A stretch of DNA of 64,000 nucleotides from Pseudomonas pisciculturae (GTDB taxonomy: Bacteria > Pseudomonadota > Gammaproteobacteria > Pseudomonadales > Pseudomonadaceae): positions 186,001 to 250,000 of the forward strand of contig NZ_JACVZE010000002.1 of the NCBI RefSeq assembly GCF_015461805.1, given 5' to 3'. Below, piece by piece: positions 1 to 10,794 of the stretch; the first letter of the stretch is position 1; each line of letters begins with the position of its first letter. The position numbers and the translations under genes were made by a program. The notes under the pieces were generated by a model. It worked only from the letters and a program-made list of their open reading frames with translations. It did not search any database and was not told the DNA's origin.

Positions 1-568
1 CAACGATCGCCGCCATTGGCTGCGCCGGGGCGCCCAAGGCCTTGCCCAGTGCATCCAGTTCAGCGGCCAACAGTGGGCCAGCCGCCGCAACCTTGGCGAA
101 CTTGGCCACGCCGTGGGTCGAGCCTTCGGCGCGGTGCGCGGTGCCGAAAGCGTCCATCACAAACACGTCGCACAGCGCAGCGTATTGCTGGGCCAGTTCG
201 TCGCTGTTCTTTTTCTCGCCCTTGTTGAAGCGCACGTTTTCGAACAGCACGATGTCGCCAGCTTTCACGTCAACGCCAGCCAGGTAGTCAGCCACCAGCG
301 GCACGTCGCGGCCCAAGGCTTTGCTGAGGTAATCGGCTACAGGCTTGAGGCTGTTTTCGGCGGAGAACTCACCTTCGGTCGGGCGACCCAAGTGGGAACA
401 GACCATCACGGCCGCGCCTTTTTCCAGGGCCAGCTTGATGGTCGGCAGCGAGGCCAGGATTCGCGCATCGCTGGTGACAACACCGTCCTTGACTGGGACG
501 TTGAGGTCTTCGCGGATCAGTACGCGCTTACCTTGCAGATCGAGGTCGGTCATCTTCAACACGGTCAT
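1..568 (-). CDS. pgk: Phosphoglycerate kinase, 3' part outside window
   Basis: Reverse translation from the ATG at 568 gives [19 protein letters not shown] followed by [10 protein letters not shown], the N-terminal substrate-binding signature of phosphoglycerate kinase, then SHLGRP and the [15 protein letters not shown] stretch. The enzyme interconverts 1,3-bisphosphoglycerate and 3-phosphoglycerate with ADP/ATP in the cytoplasm. Only about 189 residues (the N-terminal domain) are present; the nucleotide-binding half lies beyond position 1. The gene starts 17 nt after the epd stop, so the two are probably cotranscribed in the order tktA-epd-pgk, an arrangement common in Pseudomonas. No frameshift is seen in the visible part. 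Confidence 0.95.
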   Translation of the reverse strand, partial: MTVLKMTDLDLQGKRVLIREDLNVPVKDGVVTSDARILASLPTIKLALEKGAAVMVCSHLGRPTEGEFSAENSLKPVADYLSKALGRDVPLVADYLAGVDVKAGDIVLFENVRFNKGEKKNSDELAQQYAALCDVFVMDAFGTAHRAEGSTHGVAKFAKVAAAGPLLAAELDALGKALGAPAQPMAAIV

Positions 569-585
569 GGGTCGCAGTTCCTGAA

Positions 586-1641
586 TTACTGTTGAGGTTG
601 TTTATTAGCGATGTGCAGATAGTGGCCTGCAACATCCAACATACGGTTGGCAAAACCCCATTCGTTGTCGAACCAGGCCAGGATGTTCACCAACCTGGGG
701 CCGGAAACGCGGGTTTGGCTGGCATCGACGATCGCCGAATGCGGGTCGTGGTTGAAATCACAACTGGCGTGAGGCAACTCGGTGTAGGCCAGCAAGCCTT
801 TGAGCGGGCCACTGGTGGCGGCGTCGCGCAAAATCCGGTTGACCTCCGTCGCATCGGTATCGCTGACGGTTTGCATGGTGATGTCCAGGCAGGACACGTT
901 CACCGTCGGCACCCGTACGGCTTTGGCCTGGATTCGCCCGGCAAGTTCCGGCAGCAGTCGTTCGATGCCGCGCGCAAGGCCTGTAGACACCGGAATCACT
1001 GACTGAAACGCCGAGCGTGTGCGGCGCAGGTCTTCGTGATGGTAAGCGTCGATTACCGGCTGGTCGTTCATCGCCGAGTGAATGGTGGTGATCGACACGT
1101 AGTCCAGGCCAATCGCCTGATCCAGCAGGCGCAACAGCGGCACGCTGCAGTTGGTGGTGCAGGAGGCGTTGGACACCAGCAACTCATCGCCGGTCAGGCA
1201 ATCCTGGTTGATGCCGTAGACGATGGTGGCGTCGACATCTGCCTCGCTGGCCATCGGCTGGGAAAACAGCACACGCGGCGCGCCGGCATCCAGGAAACGC
1301 TGGCCGTCGGCACGGGTGTGATAAACACCGGAACATTCCAGCACCAGGTCGACGCCCAGCGCCTTCCAATCGATGCCTTCGGGGGTGGCACTGCGCAAGA
1401 CCTTCACGCAGTTGCCATTAATATGCAGACAGTCGTCTTCAACCCGCACTTCGCCGGGGAAGCGGCCGTGGGTGGAGTCAAAGCGTGTCAGGTATTCGAT
1501 GCTGGCCATGTCGGCCAGATCATTGATCGCGACAATTTCAAACCCGGCTGCCGCCCCTCGCTCGAACAGCGCACGCAAGACGCAACGACCAATGCGGCCG
1601 TAGCCGTTGAGTGCAACTTTGTAGGGACGCGGTTGGGGCAT
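586..1641 (-). CDS. epd: D-erythrose-4-phosphate dehydrogenase
   Basis: This GAPDH-family protein of 351 residues begins [20 protein letters not shown], containing the NAD-binding NGYGRIGR motif, and has the active-site SNASCTTNC with catalytic Cys near residue 161. Epd oxidises erythrose 4-phosphate to 4-phosphoerythronate for pyridoxal phosphate synthesis. GAPDH itself is the alternative, but the position between tktA (a source of erythrose 4-phosphate) and pgk is the classical epd context. I chose the ATG at 1641 over an in-frame TTG at 1656 because it matches the family N-terminus; the ribosome binding site is weak for both. It is separated from tktA by 138 nt carrying a REP palindrome. 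Confidence 0.9.
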   Translation of the reverse strand: MPQPRPYKVALNGYGRIGRCVLRALFERGAAAGFEIVAINDLADMASIEYLTRFDSTHGRFPGEVRVEDDCLHINGNCVKVLRSATPEGIDWKALGVDLVLECSGVYHTRADGQRFLDAGAPRVLFSQPMASEADVDATIVYGINQDCLTGDELLVSNASCTTNCSVPLLRLLDQAIGLDYVSITTIHSAMNDQPVIDAYHHEDLRRTRSAFQSVIPVSTGLARGIERLLPELAGRIQAKAVRVPTVNVSCLDITMQTVSDTDATEVNRILRDAATSGPLKGLLAYTELPHASCDFNHDPHSAIVDASQTRVSGPRLVNILAWFDNEWGFANRMLDVAGHYLHIANKQPQQ

Positions 1642-1680
1642 GGGGTTCTCGATCAAGGTTAGTTCGGTGTTGAATGCACA

Positions 1681-1757
1681 GACGCTATCGCGGGCAAGCC
1701 CGCTCCCACATTAGACCGCGATCCAAATGTGGGAGCGGGCTTGCCCGCGATGGCGTC
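1681..1757. repeat. REP palindrome pair, tail-inward orientation
   Basis: The outer bases GACGCTATCGCGGGC pair with GCCCGCGATGGCGTC, and the two CTCCCACATT/AATGTGGGAG ends face each other across a short spacer. Relative to the other REP pairs in this window the two units are in the opposite relative orientation. It lies between tktA and epd on the same transcript, where such hairpins may affect mRNA stability. Confidence 0.85.
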
Positions 1758-1779
1758 AGTTCAGACAACGCAGACTGAC

Positions 1780-3777
1780 TTAGTCTTCCAGCAGCTCTTC
1801 AGCCTGACCCAGGATGTTGTCCAGGGTGAAACCGAACTCTTCGAACAACGCTGGCGCCGGCGCCGACTCACCGTAGGTGGTCATGCCGATTACGCGACCT
1901 TCCAGGCCCACGTATTTGTACCAGTAGTCGGCGTGAGCCGCTTCGATAGCGATACGCGCGCTGACCTGCAACGGCAATACCGATTGCTTGTAGCCGGCGT
2001 CCTGGGCGTCGAACACGCTGGTGCACGGGATGGAAACCACACGCACCTTGCGGCCTTGTTCGGTCAGCTTGTCGTACGCCTGAACGGTCAGACCCACTTC
2101 GGAACCGGTGGAGATCAGAATCAGCTCCGGCTCGCCGTCGCAGTCTTTGAGCACATAACCGCCACGAGCGATGTCGGCGATCTGCGCGTCGGTACGCACT
2201 TGGTGTTGCAGGTTTTGACGGGAGAAGATCAGCGCCGAAGGGCCGTCTTTACGCTCAATGGCGTGCTTCCAGGCCACGGCAGATTCAACCGCGTCGGCTG
2301 GGCGCCAGGTGTCCAGGTTCGGCGTGGTACGCAGGCTGGTCAGTTGCTCGACCGGCTGGTGCGTCGGGCCGTCTTCGCCCAGGCCGATGGAGTCGTGGGT
2401 GTACACATGGATCACGCGTTTTTTCATCAGCGCGGCCATACGTACGGCGTTACGGGCGTATTCCATGAACATCAGGAAGGTCGCGCCGTAAGGCACCAGG
2501 CCACCGTGCAGGGACACGCCGTTCATGATGGCGCTCATGCCGAACTCACGTACGCCGTAGTACATGTAGTTACCGCTGGCGTCTTCAGCCGACACGCCTT
2601 TGCAGCCTTTCCACAGGGTCAGGTTGGAACCGGCCAGGTCAGCCGAACCGCCGAGGATCTCAGGCAGCAGCGGGCCAAAGGCGTTCAGGGTGTTCTGGCT
2701 GGCTTTACGGCTGGCAATGGTCTCGCCCTTGGCCGCGACTTCGGCGATATAGGCCGAGGCTTTTTCCGAGAAATCGGCAGGCAGGTCACCGGCAAGGCGG
2801 CGTACCAGCTCGTTGGCCAGCACTGGGAATTCGGCGGAGTAGGCAGCGAAACGCTGGTCCCACTCGGCTTCGGCGGCCAGGCCTTTTTCCTTGGCATCCC
2901 ACTCGGCATAGATGTCGGCCGGGATTTCGAACGGGCCGTGGTTCCACTTCAGCGCTTCACGGGTCAAGGCGATTTCCGCGTCACCCAGTGGGGCGCCGTG
3001 GCAGTCTTCTTTACCTTGCTTGTTCGGCGAACCGAAGCCGATGGTGGTCTTGCAGCAGATCAGGGTCGGCTGCGCGCTCTTGCGAGCGGTCTCGATGGCG
3101 GTCTTGATCTCTTCTGGATCGTGGCCGTCAACGTTGCGGATTACCTGCCAGTTGTAGGCTTCGAAACGCTTAGGGGTGTCATCGGTGAACCAGCCTTCGA
3201 CTTCGCCGTCGATGGAGATACCGTTGTCATCGTAGAAGGCGATCAGCTTGCCCAGGCCCAGGGTACCGGCCAGGGAAGCGACTTCGTGGGAAATGCCTTC
3301 CATCATGCAGCCATCACCCAGGAACACGTAGGTGTGGTGGTCGACGATGTCGTGACCAGGGCGGTTGAACTGCGCGCCTAGTACTTTTTCAGCCAACGCA
3401 AAACCAACGGCGTTAGCCAGGCCTTGGCCCAGGGGACCGGTGGTGGTCTCGACGCCTGGGGTGTAGCCGAATTCCGGGTGACCCGGCGTGCGGCTGTGCA
3501 ACTGACGGAAGCTTTTCAGGTCGTCGATAGTGACGTCGTAGCCGGTCAGGTGCAGCAGCGAATAGATCAACATCGAGCCATGGCCGTTGGACAGCACGAA
3601 GCGGTCACGGTCGGCGAACGATGGATTGGTCGGGTTGTGTTTCAGGTAGTCACGCCAAAGTACCTCGGCGATATCCGCCATGCCCATCGGGGCACCTGGA
3701 TGGCCGCTGTTGGCTTTTTGCACGGCATCCATGCTGAGGGCACGAATGGCGTTGGCACGCTCACGACGGCTGGGCAT
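1780..3777 (-). CDS. tktA: Transketolase
   Basis: The 665-residue protein begins [20 protein letters not shown] and shows the thiamine diphosphate-binding region [10 protein letters not shown]...FYDDN, the substrate loop [13 protein letters not shown] and the pyrimidine-domain segment [19 protein letters not shown], all diagnostic of bacterial transketolase. It transfers two-carbon ketol units between sugar phosphates of the pentose phosphate pathway in the cytoplasm. The ATG at 3777 has a good ribosome binding site (AGGAGA, 6 nt away); upstream in-frame extension to 3828 has none. The gene heads the tktA-epd-pgk series and is divergent from the ArsR-methyltransferase gene, with a 260-nt intergenic region containing two palindromes. 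Confidence 0.97.
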   Translation of the reverse strand: MPSRRERANAIRALSMDAVQKANSGHPGAPMGMADIAEVLWRDYLKHNPTNPSFADRDRFVLSNGHGSMLIYSLLHLTGYDVTIDDLKSFRQLHSRTPGHPEFGYTPGVETTTGPLGQGLANAVGFALAEKVLGAQFNRPGHDIVDHHTYVFLGDGCMMEGISHEVASLAGTLGLGKLIAFYDDNGISIDGEVEGWFTDDTPKRFEAYNWQVIRNVDGHDPEEIKTAIETARKSAQPTLICCKTTIGFGSPNKQGKEDCHGAPLGDAEIALTREALKWNHGPFEIPADIYAEWDAKEKGLAAEAEWDQRFAAYSAEFPVLANELVRRLAGDLPADFSEKASAYIAEVAAKGETIASRKASQNTLNAFGPLLPEILGGSADLAGSNLTLWKGCKGVSAEDASGNYMYYGVREFGMSAIMNGVSLHGGLVPYGATFLMFMEYARNAVRMAALMKKRVIHVYTHDSIGLGEDGPTHQPVEQLTSLRTTPNLDTWRPADAVESAVAWKHAIERKDGPSALIFSRQNLQHQVRTDAQIADIARGGYVLKDCDGEPELILISTGSEVGLTVQAYDKLTEQGRKVRVVSIPCTSVFDAQDAGYKQSVLPLQVSARIAIEAAHADYWYKYVGLEGRVIGMTTYGESAPAPALFEEFGFTLDNILGQAEELLED

Positions 3778-3936
3778 CGCTGATCTCCTGGGGTTTGCAT
3801 ATAAAGAAACGGAAAAAAGGACCGGCATTTTCCCTCAGCCACCGCCTGCGGGCAATGACAGATAGTCACTTGAAGACGTTTTTCCTGCCGTTTGCGCGCC
3901 AATCCCTTGCAGAAACCCGCCACTGGTTCGTCGAAA

Positions 3937-3959
3937 GGTTATAGCGGCTGCTTATAACC
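3937..3959. promoter_or_regulatory. 7-bp inverted repeat in tktA/arsR-type intergenic region
   Basis: GGTTATA and TATAACC form perfect 7-bp arms separated by 9 nt. The site lies about 160 nt from the tktA start and 78 nt from the divergent regulator start. It could be a protein-binding site or contain AT-rich promoter elements; no function is demonstrated. Confidence 0.4.
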
Positions 3960-3972
3960 GCCGCTTATCGAT

Positions 3973-3996
3973 CAATATCAAAACTTTTTGATATTG
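3973..3996. promoter_or_regulatory. Perfect 10-bp palindrome, probable ArsR-type operator
   Basis: CAATATCAAA and TTTGATATTG are perfect inverted arms around a 4-nt spacer (ACTT). The site sits just upstream of the predicted -35 of the ArsR-methyltransferase/metK operon. ArsR-family dimers bind AT-rich palindromes of this size, so autoregulation by the adjacent gene product is the simplest reading. The assignment is inferred from position and shape. Confidence 0.65.
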
Positions 3997-3999
3997 GCC

Positions 4000-4028
4000 T
4001 TGCCTGGACTTGCACCCGTCTCTAGACT
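4000..4028 (+). promoter_or_regulatory. Predicted sigma-70 promoter of regulator-metK operon
   Basis: TTGCCT, a 17-nt spacer and TAGACT form a fair sigma-70 match. The expected transcription start is about 4034-4037, at or just before the ATG at 4038, so the message would be almost leaderless; consistently, no Shine-Dalgarno is seen before that ATG. The palindrome at 3973-3996 abuts the -35. Confidence 0.5.
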
Positions 4029-4037
4029 GCTGGCCCT

Positions 4038-5033
4038 ATGAATCTACCCATGCCCTCCCTGCGTCCCGATGACGGCGAAGAACTGGCAGCCTTGTGCAAG
4101 GCCGCTGGCGAACCGTTGCGTTTGAACGTATTGCGCGCACTGGCCAACGATTCCTTCGGTGTATTGGAACTGGCGCAGATCTTCGCCATCGGCCAGTCCG
4201 GCATGAGCCACCACTTGAAGGTGCTGGCCCAGGCCGACCTGGTAGCCACACGCCGCGAAGGCAATGCGATCTTTTATCGTCGTGCACTGCCCCACACCGA
4301 ACTACTGGGCGGCAAGTTGCATGCGGCCCTGCTCGAAGAAGTGGACAGCCTGAGCCTGCCCACTGATGTGCAATCGCGCATCGGCCAGGTCCACGGGCAA
4401 CGCGCGGCGGCGAGCCAGGACTTTTTCGCACGGGTTGCCGAGAAGTTTCGAGCCCAACAAGACCTGATCGCCGGCCTGGCCCAGTACCGCGACAGCGTAC
4501 TGGCGCTGCTGGACAAGCTGAGCTTCAGTGATGAAGCCACGGCGCTGGAAGTTGGCCCCGGCGATGGCGGTTTCCTGCCCGAGCTGGCACGCCGCTTTCA
4601 ACAGGTCACGGCGCTGGACAACAGCCCGGCCATGCTCGAACTGGCTCGCCAGCTGTGCGAGCGCGAAGCACTGGGCAACGTCAGCCTGCAGTTGGCTGAC
4701 GCGCTCAACAGCACGACTATCAAGGCCGATTGCGTGGTGCTGAACATGGTCTTGCACCATTTCGCCGCACCCGCCGAAGCCCTCAAGCAAATGGCCGGGC
4801 TGCTGCACCCCGGCGGTAGCCTCTTGGTTACAGATTTATGCAGCCACAACCAGAATTGGGCCAGGGAGGCCTGCGGTGATCTCTGGTTGGGTTTTGAACA
4901 GGATGATCTGGCCCGTTGGGCCACCGCTGCGGGACTCGTTCCCGGGGAAAGCCTCTATGTAGGTTTACGTAATGGTTTCCAGATCCAGGTCCGCCACTTT
5001 CAGCGACCGGCTGGCGACACTCACCATCGGTAA
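4038..5033 (+). CDS. ArsR-family regulator fused to SAM-dependent methyltransferase
   Basis: The 331-residue protein has an N-terminal winged helix of the ArsR/SmtB type (about residues 15-80, recognition region QSGMSHHLKVL) and a C-terminal class I methyltransferase fold with SAM motif I EVGPGDGGFLPE at about 171-182. No metal-binding CxC motif typical of metalloregulators is seen in the helix region. It ends 18 nt before metK, so the two are probably cotranscribed. ArsR-type SAH-responsive regulators (SahR) of the SAM cycle are known in Proteobacteria; with the fused SAM-binding domain and the metK neighbour, I infer a SAM- or SAH-responsive regulator, probably autoregulated through the palindrome at 3973-3996. 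Whether the methyltransferase domain is catalytic or only a sensor cannot be told. Orthologues occupy the same place in other pseudomonads. Confidence 0.85.
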   Translation: MNLPMPSLRPDDGEELAALCKAAGEPLRLNVLRALANDSFGVLELAQIFAIGQSGMSHHLKVLAQADLVATRREGNAIFYRRALPHTELLGGKLHAALLEEVDSLSLPTDVQSRIGQVHGQRAAASQDFFARVAEKFRAQQDLIAGLAQYRDSVLALLDKLSFSDEATALEVGPGDGGFLPELARRFQQVTALDNSPAMLELARQLCEREALGNVSLQLADALNSTTIKADCVVLNMVLHHFAAPAEALKQMAGLLHPGGSLLVTDLCSHNQNWAREACGDLWLGFEQDDLARWATAAGLVPGESLYVGLRNGFQIQVRHFQRPAGDTHHR

Positions 5034-5051
5034 AATCAGGAAAACATCGAG

Positions 5052-6242
5052 ATGAGCGAATACTCCCTTTTCACCTCCGAGTCCGTGTCTGAAGGGCATC
5101 CGGACAAAATCGCCGACCAGATTTCCGACGCGGTGCTGGACGCCATCATTGCTGAAGACAAGTTCGCCCGTGTGGCGTGCGAGACTCTGGTGAAAACCGG
5201 TGTAGCAATCATCGCTGGCGAAGTGACCACCACCGCCTGGGTTGACCTGGAGCAGATCGTTCGTGACGTAATCACCGACATCGGCTACACCAGTTCCGAC
5301 GTTGGTTTTGACGGCGCCACGTGCGGCGTGATGAATATCATCGGCAAGCAGTCCCCCGACATCAACCAGGGTGTTGACCGTGCCAAGCCAGAAGATCAAG
5401 GCGCCGGTGACCAGGGCCTGATGTTCGGCTACGCCAGCAACGAAACCGACGTGCTGATGCCAGCACCGATCACGTTCTCGCACCAACTGGTGCAGCGCCA
5501 GGCCGAAGCCCGTAAATCCGGCCTGCTGCCGTGGCTGCGCCCGGACGCCAAGTCCCAGGTGACCTGCCGTTACGAAGGCGGCAAGGTGGTCGGCATCGAC
5601 GCCGTTGTACTGTCGACCCAGCACAACCCGGACGTTTCCTACGCTGACCTGCGCGAAGGCGTCATGGAGCTGATCGTCAAGCACGTGCTGCCGGCCGAGC
5701 TGCTGAGCAAGGACACCCAGTTCCACATCAACCCGACTGGCCAGTTCATCATCGGCGGCCCGGTGGGCGACTGCGGCCTGACCGGTCGCAAGATCATCGT
5801 CGACAGCTACGGCGGCATGGCCCGTCACGGCGGCGGCGCGTTCTCGGGTAAAGACCCATCCAAGGTTGACCGTTCGGCGGCCTACGCCGGTCGTTACGTA
5901 GCCAAGAACATCGTGGCGGCTGGCCTGGCCGAGCGTTGCGAGATCCAGGTTTCCTACGCGATTGGTGTGGCCCAGCCTACGTCGATCTCGCTGAACACCT
6001 TCGGCACCGGCAAGATCAGCGATGACAAGATCGTCAAGTTGGTGCGCGAGATCTTCGACCTGCGTCCTTACGCGATCACCACCATGCTCGACCTGCTGCA
6101 CCCGATGTACCAGGAAACCGCAGCCTACGGCCACTTCGGTCGTACCCCTGCACAGAAGACCGTTGGCGACGACACCTTCACCACGTTCACCTGGGAAAAA
6201 ACCGACCGCGCCAACGACCTTCGCGTCGCTGCCGGCCTGTAA
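5052..6242 (+). CDS. metK: S-adenosylmethionine synthetase
   Basis: The 396-residue protein starts [20 protein letters not shown] and carries the ATP-binding GHPDKIADQ signature and the glycine-rich [16 protein letters not shown] loop, both conserved in methionine adenosyltransferases; the length is normal. It makes SAM from methionine and ATP in the cytoplasm. The ribosome binding site AGGAAA lies about 8 nt before the ATG. It follows the ArsR-methyltransferase gene by 18 nt and is followed by a strong intrinsic terminator, so the pair forms a two-gene operon. SAM produced here is recycled through ahcY and metF further along the window. Confidence 0.98.
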   Translation: MSEYSLFTSESVSEGHPDKIADQISDAVLDAIIAEDKFARVACETLVKTGVAIIAGEVTTTAWVDLEQIVRDVITDIGYTSSDVGFDGATCGVMNIIGKQSPDINQGVDRAKPEDQGAGDQGLMFGYASNETDVLMPAPITFSHQLVQRQAEARKSGLLPWLRPDAKSQVTCRYEGGKVVGIDAVVLSTQHNPDVSYADLREGVMELIVKHVLPAELLSKDTQFHINPTGQFIIGGPVGDCGLTGRKIIVDSYGGMARHGGGAFSGKDPSKVDRSAAYAGRYVAKNIVAAGLAERCEIQVSYAIGVAQPTSISLNTFGTGKISDDKIVKLVREIFDLRPYAITTMLDLLHPMYQETAAYGHFGRTPAQKTVGDDTFTTFTWEKTDRANDLRVAAGL

Positions 6243-6257
6243 TAGCCCGCAACACCC

Positions 6258-6293
6258 AAAGCCCTGCCGGGTTCGCCCGGCGGGGCTTTTTAT
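6258..6293 (+). terminator. Intrinsic terminator after metK
   Basis: A GC-rich stem (AAAGCCCTGCCGGG paired with CCCGGCGGGGCTTT, TTCG loop) is followed by a T run, 15 nt after the metK stop. Confidence 0.93.
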
Positions 6294-6338
6294 TGCCGGA
6301 TGATTCGCGGGAACGTTCACATTTTTTGGATCCAAACC

Positions 6339-6367
6339 TTGCAGGCCCAATGATGGCCCACTAGAAT
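6339..6367 (+). promoter_or_regulatory. Predicted sigma-70 promoter
   Basis: TTGCAG, 17-nt spacer, TAGAAT. It lies about 95 nt upstream of the small exported protein at 6462 and after the metK terminator. Confidence 0.55.
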
Positions 6368-6461
6368 CCGCGCCCTCTCGGGCCCTTCACCTTATTTGGA
6401 TATTGCCCTGCGCCAGCCCGGGACCCAAACGCGCGCAGGCAATCGAACATTGAGGTTTTTC

Positions 6462-6815
6462 ATGCGCATTTCCAAGCTCGCCCCTGCTGCCCTTCTGCTC
6501 AGCCTGTTCGCCCTGCCGTCTCACGCCGGCACCGACCTGAGCGCACTGGGTGGCGCCCTGACGTCCAAACTGGGCGGCGGTGACTCCGGCGACTGCCAGC
6601 AACACGCCAAGGACCTGCAAACCAAAATCGATGCCGCCGAAGCCAAGAACGACAGCTTGTCCGTCAAGGCCTATAAGGCAGCACAGGACCAGGTCAATAA
6701 AGGTTGTGACAAATTGACCGAAGCCCAAGCCAAGGCCGACGCCAAGCAGCAGACCACCGAAGCCAAGGCAGATAAGAACGATACCGTGAAAGCCCTGGGC
6801 GGCCTGTTCAAGTAA
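6462..6815 (+). CDS. Small exported protein, C-x36-C helical hairpin type
   Basis: The 117-residue protein has an n/h/c-type signal peptide (MRISKLAPAALLLSLFALPS, cleavage likely after SHA) and a mature part rich in Ala, Lys, Asp and Gln, predicted helical, with cysteines at 45 and 82. The spacing and helical pattern match the DUF1090 protein encoded at 8615, suggesting a distant relationship. It is probably periplasmic; the function is unknown. It has its own predicted promoter and terminator, so it is a monocistronic unit. Confidence 0.8.
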   Translation: MRISKLAPAALLLSLFALPSHAGTDLSALGGALTSKLGGGDSGDCQQHAKDLQTKIDAAEAKNDSLSVKAYKAAQDQVNKGCDKLTEAQAKADAKQQTTEAKADKNDTVKALGGLFK

Positions 6816-6830
6816 GCAGAAACACCCAGT

Positions 6831-6859
6831 AAAAAGCCCCGCACGGTCGGGGCTTTTTT
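6831..6859 (+). terminator. Intrinsic terminator
   Basis: A stem of AAAAAGCCCCG with CGGGGCTTTTT around a 6-nt loop, ending in a T run, lies 15 nt after the small exported protein gene. Confidence 0.92.
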
Positions 6860-6880
6860 ATGGGCGCAGGGATCATTTAG

Positions 6881-8593
<1,713 letters not shown>

Positions 8594-8614
8594 ATTGCGA
8601 CCTTGGAGCCCCAC

Positions 8615-9010
8615 ATGAAATTTCTAGCCCCCTTCGCCCTGCTGACCGTCGCAAGCTTTATGACCACCCCGCTGTTGGCGGCAGAAGAAGCGCCGCAACT
8701 CACCGGTTGTGCCGCCAAGCGCCAAGCCATCAGCCAGCAGATCGAGCAGGCCAAGGCCCATGGCAACAGCGCCCAGCAAGCAGGCCTCGAAAAAGCCCTG
8801 AGCGAAGTCACCGCCAATTGCACCGACGCCTCCTTGAAAAAAGAGCGGGAAAACAAGGTGCTCGACGCCAAGCACGAAGTCAGCCGCCGTCAGGCCGACC
8901 TCGACAAGGCGATGAAAAAGGGCGACGCAGAGAAGATCAACAAGCGTAAAGACAAACTCGCCCAGTCGCGTAAAGAACTGCAGGAAGCCGTGGAAGACCT
9001 CGACAAGTAA
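8615..9010 (+). CDS. DUF1090 (YqjC-like) periplasmic protein
   Basis: The 131-residue protein has a signal peptide (MKFLAPFALLTVASFMTTPLL, cleavage near LAA) followed by a DUF1090-type region with TGCAAKRQAISQQI and a second cysteine 37 residues later, then a long charged coiled-coil segment. The family is periplasmic and uncharacterised (E. coli YqjC). TTGGAG precedes the ATG at 8615. It starts 21 nt after ligB and is probably cotranscribed with it. The C-x36-C spacing is identical in the small protein at 6462, on the other side of ligB. Confidence 0.88.
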   Translation: MKFLAPFALLTVASFMTTPLLAAEEAPQLTGCAAKRQAISQQIEQAKAHGNSAQQAGLEKALSEVTANCTDASLKKERENKVLDAKHEVSRRQADLDKAMKKGDAEKINKRKDKLAQSRKELQEAVEDLDK

Positions 9011-9015
9011 ACCGG

Positions 9016-9465
9016 TCAGTGGTCCCGAAACTGTTTATGGCAGGCGCTGCAGGCATCTTCGACCTTCTGCACCGCCGGCCCCAGATTAGTGGCCTTGTAG
9101 GGCTGCACTTGACTGGCGATCACCAATTCACCGGTGGCCGCTTCCAGGTTGCGGGCCAGTTCCTGAAAACGTGCCTGTTGCTGCCACACGTCATCCTTGG
9201 CGCTGGTATGGTCTTCTTCGCGCACGCTCGGGAAATGCTTCCAGGGCTCATGGGACAGCGCATCCAGCTTGACCGCGCCTTCGGCAAATTTAGCGCCGTC
9301 GAAAGGAATGCGCCCACGCAACATGCCACCCAGGTCTTCGCTGGTCTTGAGCATCTGCTTGAAGATCGCCTTGCGCTGGCCCAAGGGCGAATTCGGATCA
9401 ACACCGCCACAGGCGGACAATGTCAGGCAGGCCAGCATTACAACGGTCAGTCTTTTAAAAGTCAT
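9016..9465 (-). CDS. Cytochrome c'-like lipoprotein
   Basis: The 149-residue protein has a lipoprotein signal ending in LSAC (Cys19) and a C-terminal haem motif CSACH (Cys139, Cys142, His143) close to the end, the arrangement of class II c-type cytochromes (c'/c556 four-helix bundle). It should be lipid-anchored in the periplasm with one covalent haem; roles in this class range from electron transfer to NO binding. I placed the start at the ATG 9465, since the 20 residues upstream are not a credible signal peptide. It is convergent with the DUF1090 gene (5-nt gap) and divergent from mltA. Confidence 0.87.
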   Translation of the reverse strand: MTFKRLTVVMLACLTLSACGGVDPNSPLGQRKAIFKQMLKTSEDLGGMLRGRIPFDGAKFAEGAVKLDALSHEPWKHFPSVREEDHTSAKDDVWQQQARFQELARNLEAATGELVIASQVQPYKATNLGPAVQKVEDACSACHKQFRDH

Positions 9466-9594
9466 GGTGGCTTCGAGGTCACGGAAAACGGCGGCCAGTA
9501 TCCTCGCACCGTCGGCAAAGACCAATAGCCCTATTAATAATAAGGGTTGCCCGAAGACGCTGCGGCGCGGGCAATCGCTTCAGGAAATACGTGT

Positions 9595-10779
9595 ATGAAT
9601 GTCATCGAAAAACGCTGGAGCCGCCGATTGGTATGGGCTTTGCCAATGATCGCGCTGCTGGCCGGCTGCGATGCGGGTAAGGAACCTGCCAAAGATCAAA
9701 CGCCTGAGCCCCACGCCGTTGCGACTTATGTAAGCGCTCCGTGGGAAGCTCTGCCGGCCGTTTCCGACAGCGATTTGCTGGCCGGTTTCGAGTCTTGGCG
9801 CAGCGCCTGCCAACGCCTCAAGGCTGACCCGATCTGGGGCGCCACCTGCGCCGCAGCAGCCACGGTGCCCAGCAATGCAGTTGCGGTACGCGGTTTTCTC
9901 AAGGAGCGTCTGGACGTATTCGGCCTGCGTTCGGCCGACAACACGCCGAACGGCCTGATCACCGGCTACTACGAGCCGGTCTACCCCGGCAGCCTGACCA
10001 GAACCGCCAAGGCCAATGTGCCCGTGTACGGCGTGCCGGATGACCTGATCATCGTGAACCTCGAAAGCATCTACCCCGAACTCAAAGGCAAGCGCCTGCG
10101 TGGTCGGCTTGAGGGTCGTGTACTCAAACCGTATGACGACGCCAGCATCATCAACGGCCAGGGCTCCACGGCCCAGCCGATTGCCTGGCTGACCAACCCG
10201 ATGGACCTGCAATTTCTTCAAATCCAGGGTTCGGGTCGAATTCAACTGGCGAACGGGCGCCAATTGCGCGTCGGTTACGGTGACCAGAATGGCTACCCCT
10301 ACCGCCCTATCGGCCGCTGGCTGGTGGAGCAAGGTCAGTTGAAGAAAGAAGACGTGACCATGGGCGCTATCAGCGCCTGGGCCAAGGCCAACCCGCAGCG
10401 CATCCCGGAACTGCTGGCGAGCAACCCCAGCTACGTATTCTTCAGCGCCCGCCCCGACAGCAACGAAGGGCCGCGGGGTTCGCTGAATGTGCCGTTGACG
10501 GCTGGTTACAGCGTGGCGGTGGATCGCAAGGTGATTCCACTGGGCAGCTTGTTGTGGCTGTCGACCACCAAGCCAGACGGCTCCCCAATCGCAAGACCTG
10601 TAGCCGCGCAAGACACAGGCGGCGCAATCACCGGCGAAGTACGTGCAGACCTGTTCTGGGGCACCGGTGATGCGGCGGGTGAGCTGGCGGGGAATATGAA
10701 GCAGCAGGGGCAGATCTGGATGTTGTGGCCCAAAGGCGCGGCGCTTCCCCAGGTGCCGGATGCCCCTACGGGCACTTGA
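9595..10779 (+). CDS. mltA: Membrane-bound lytic murein transglycosylase A
   Basis: The 394-residue lipoprotein has lipobox LLAGC near residue 23, the MltA domain starting around TGYYEPVY, and the C-terminal 3D domain with AAQDTGGAITG containing the catalytic aspartate. MltA cleaves the glycan strand between MurNAc and GlcNAc, forming 1,6-anhydroMurNAc, at the outer membrane. The ATG at 9595 has AGGA about 9 nt upstream; the in-frame upstream start at 9547 would bury the signal peptide. It stands alone: divergent from the cytochrome gene and followed by a REP pair. Confidence 0.95.
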   Translation: MNVIEKRWSRRLVWALPMIALLAGCDAGKEPAKDQTPEPHAVATYVSAPWEALPAVSDSDLLAGFESWRSACQRLKADPIWGATCAAAATVPSNAVAVRGFLKERLDVFGLRSADNTPNGLITGYYEPVYPGSLTRTAKANVPVYGVPDDLIIVNLESIYPELKGKRLRGRLEGRVLKPYDDASIINGQGSTAQPIAWLTNPMDLQFLQIQGSGRIQLANGRQLRVGYGDQNGYPYRPIGRWLVEQGQLKKEDVTMGAISAWAKANPQRIPELLASNPSYVFFSARPDSNEGPRGSLNVPLTAGYSVAVDRKVIPLGSLLWLSTTKPDGSPIARPVAAQDTGGAITGEVRADLFWGTGDAAGELAGNMKQQGQIWMLWPKGAALPQVPDAPTGT

Positions 10780-10794
10780 AAACACCGGGAACCC

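Noticed and set aside
1729..3381. Long open frame antisense to tktA
   Set aside because: High-GC shadow frame with no ribosome binding site or recognisable domain; tktA on the other strand is unambiguous.
4965..6350. Long open frame antisense to metK
   Set aside because: It runs over the whole metK gene and its terminator; composition follows the codon bias of metK read in reverse.
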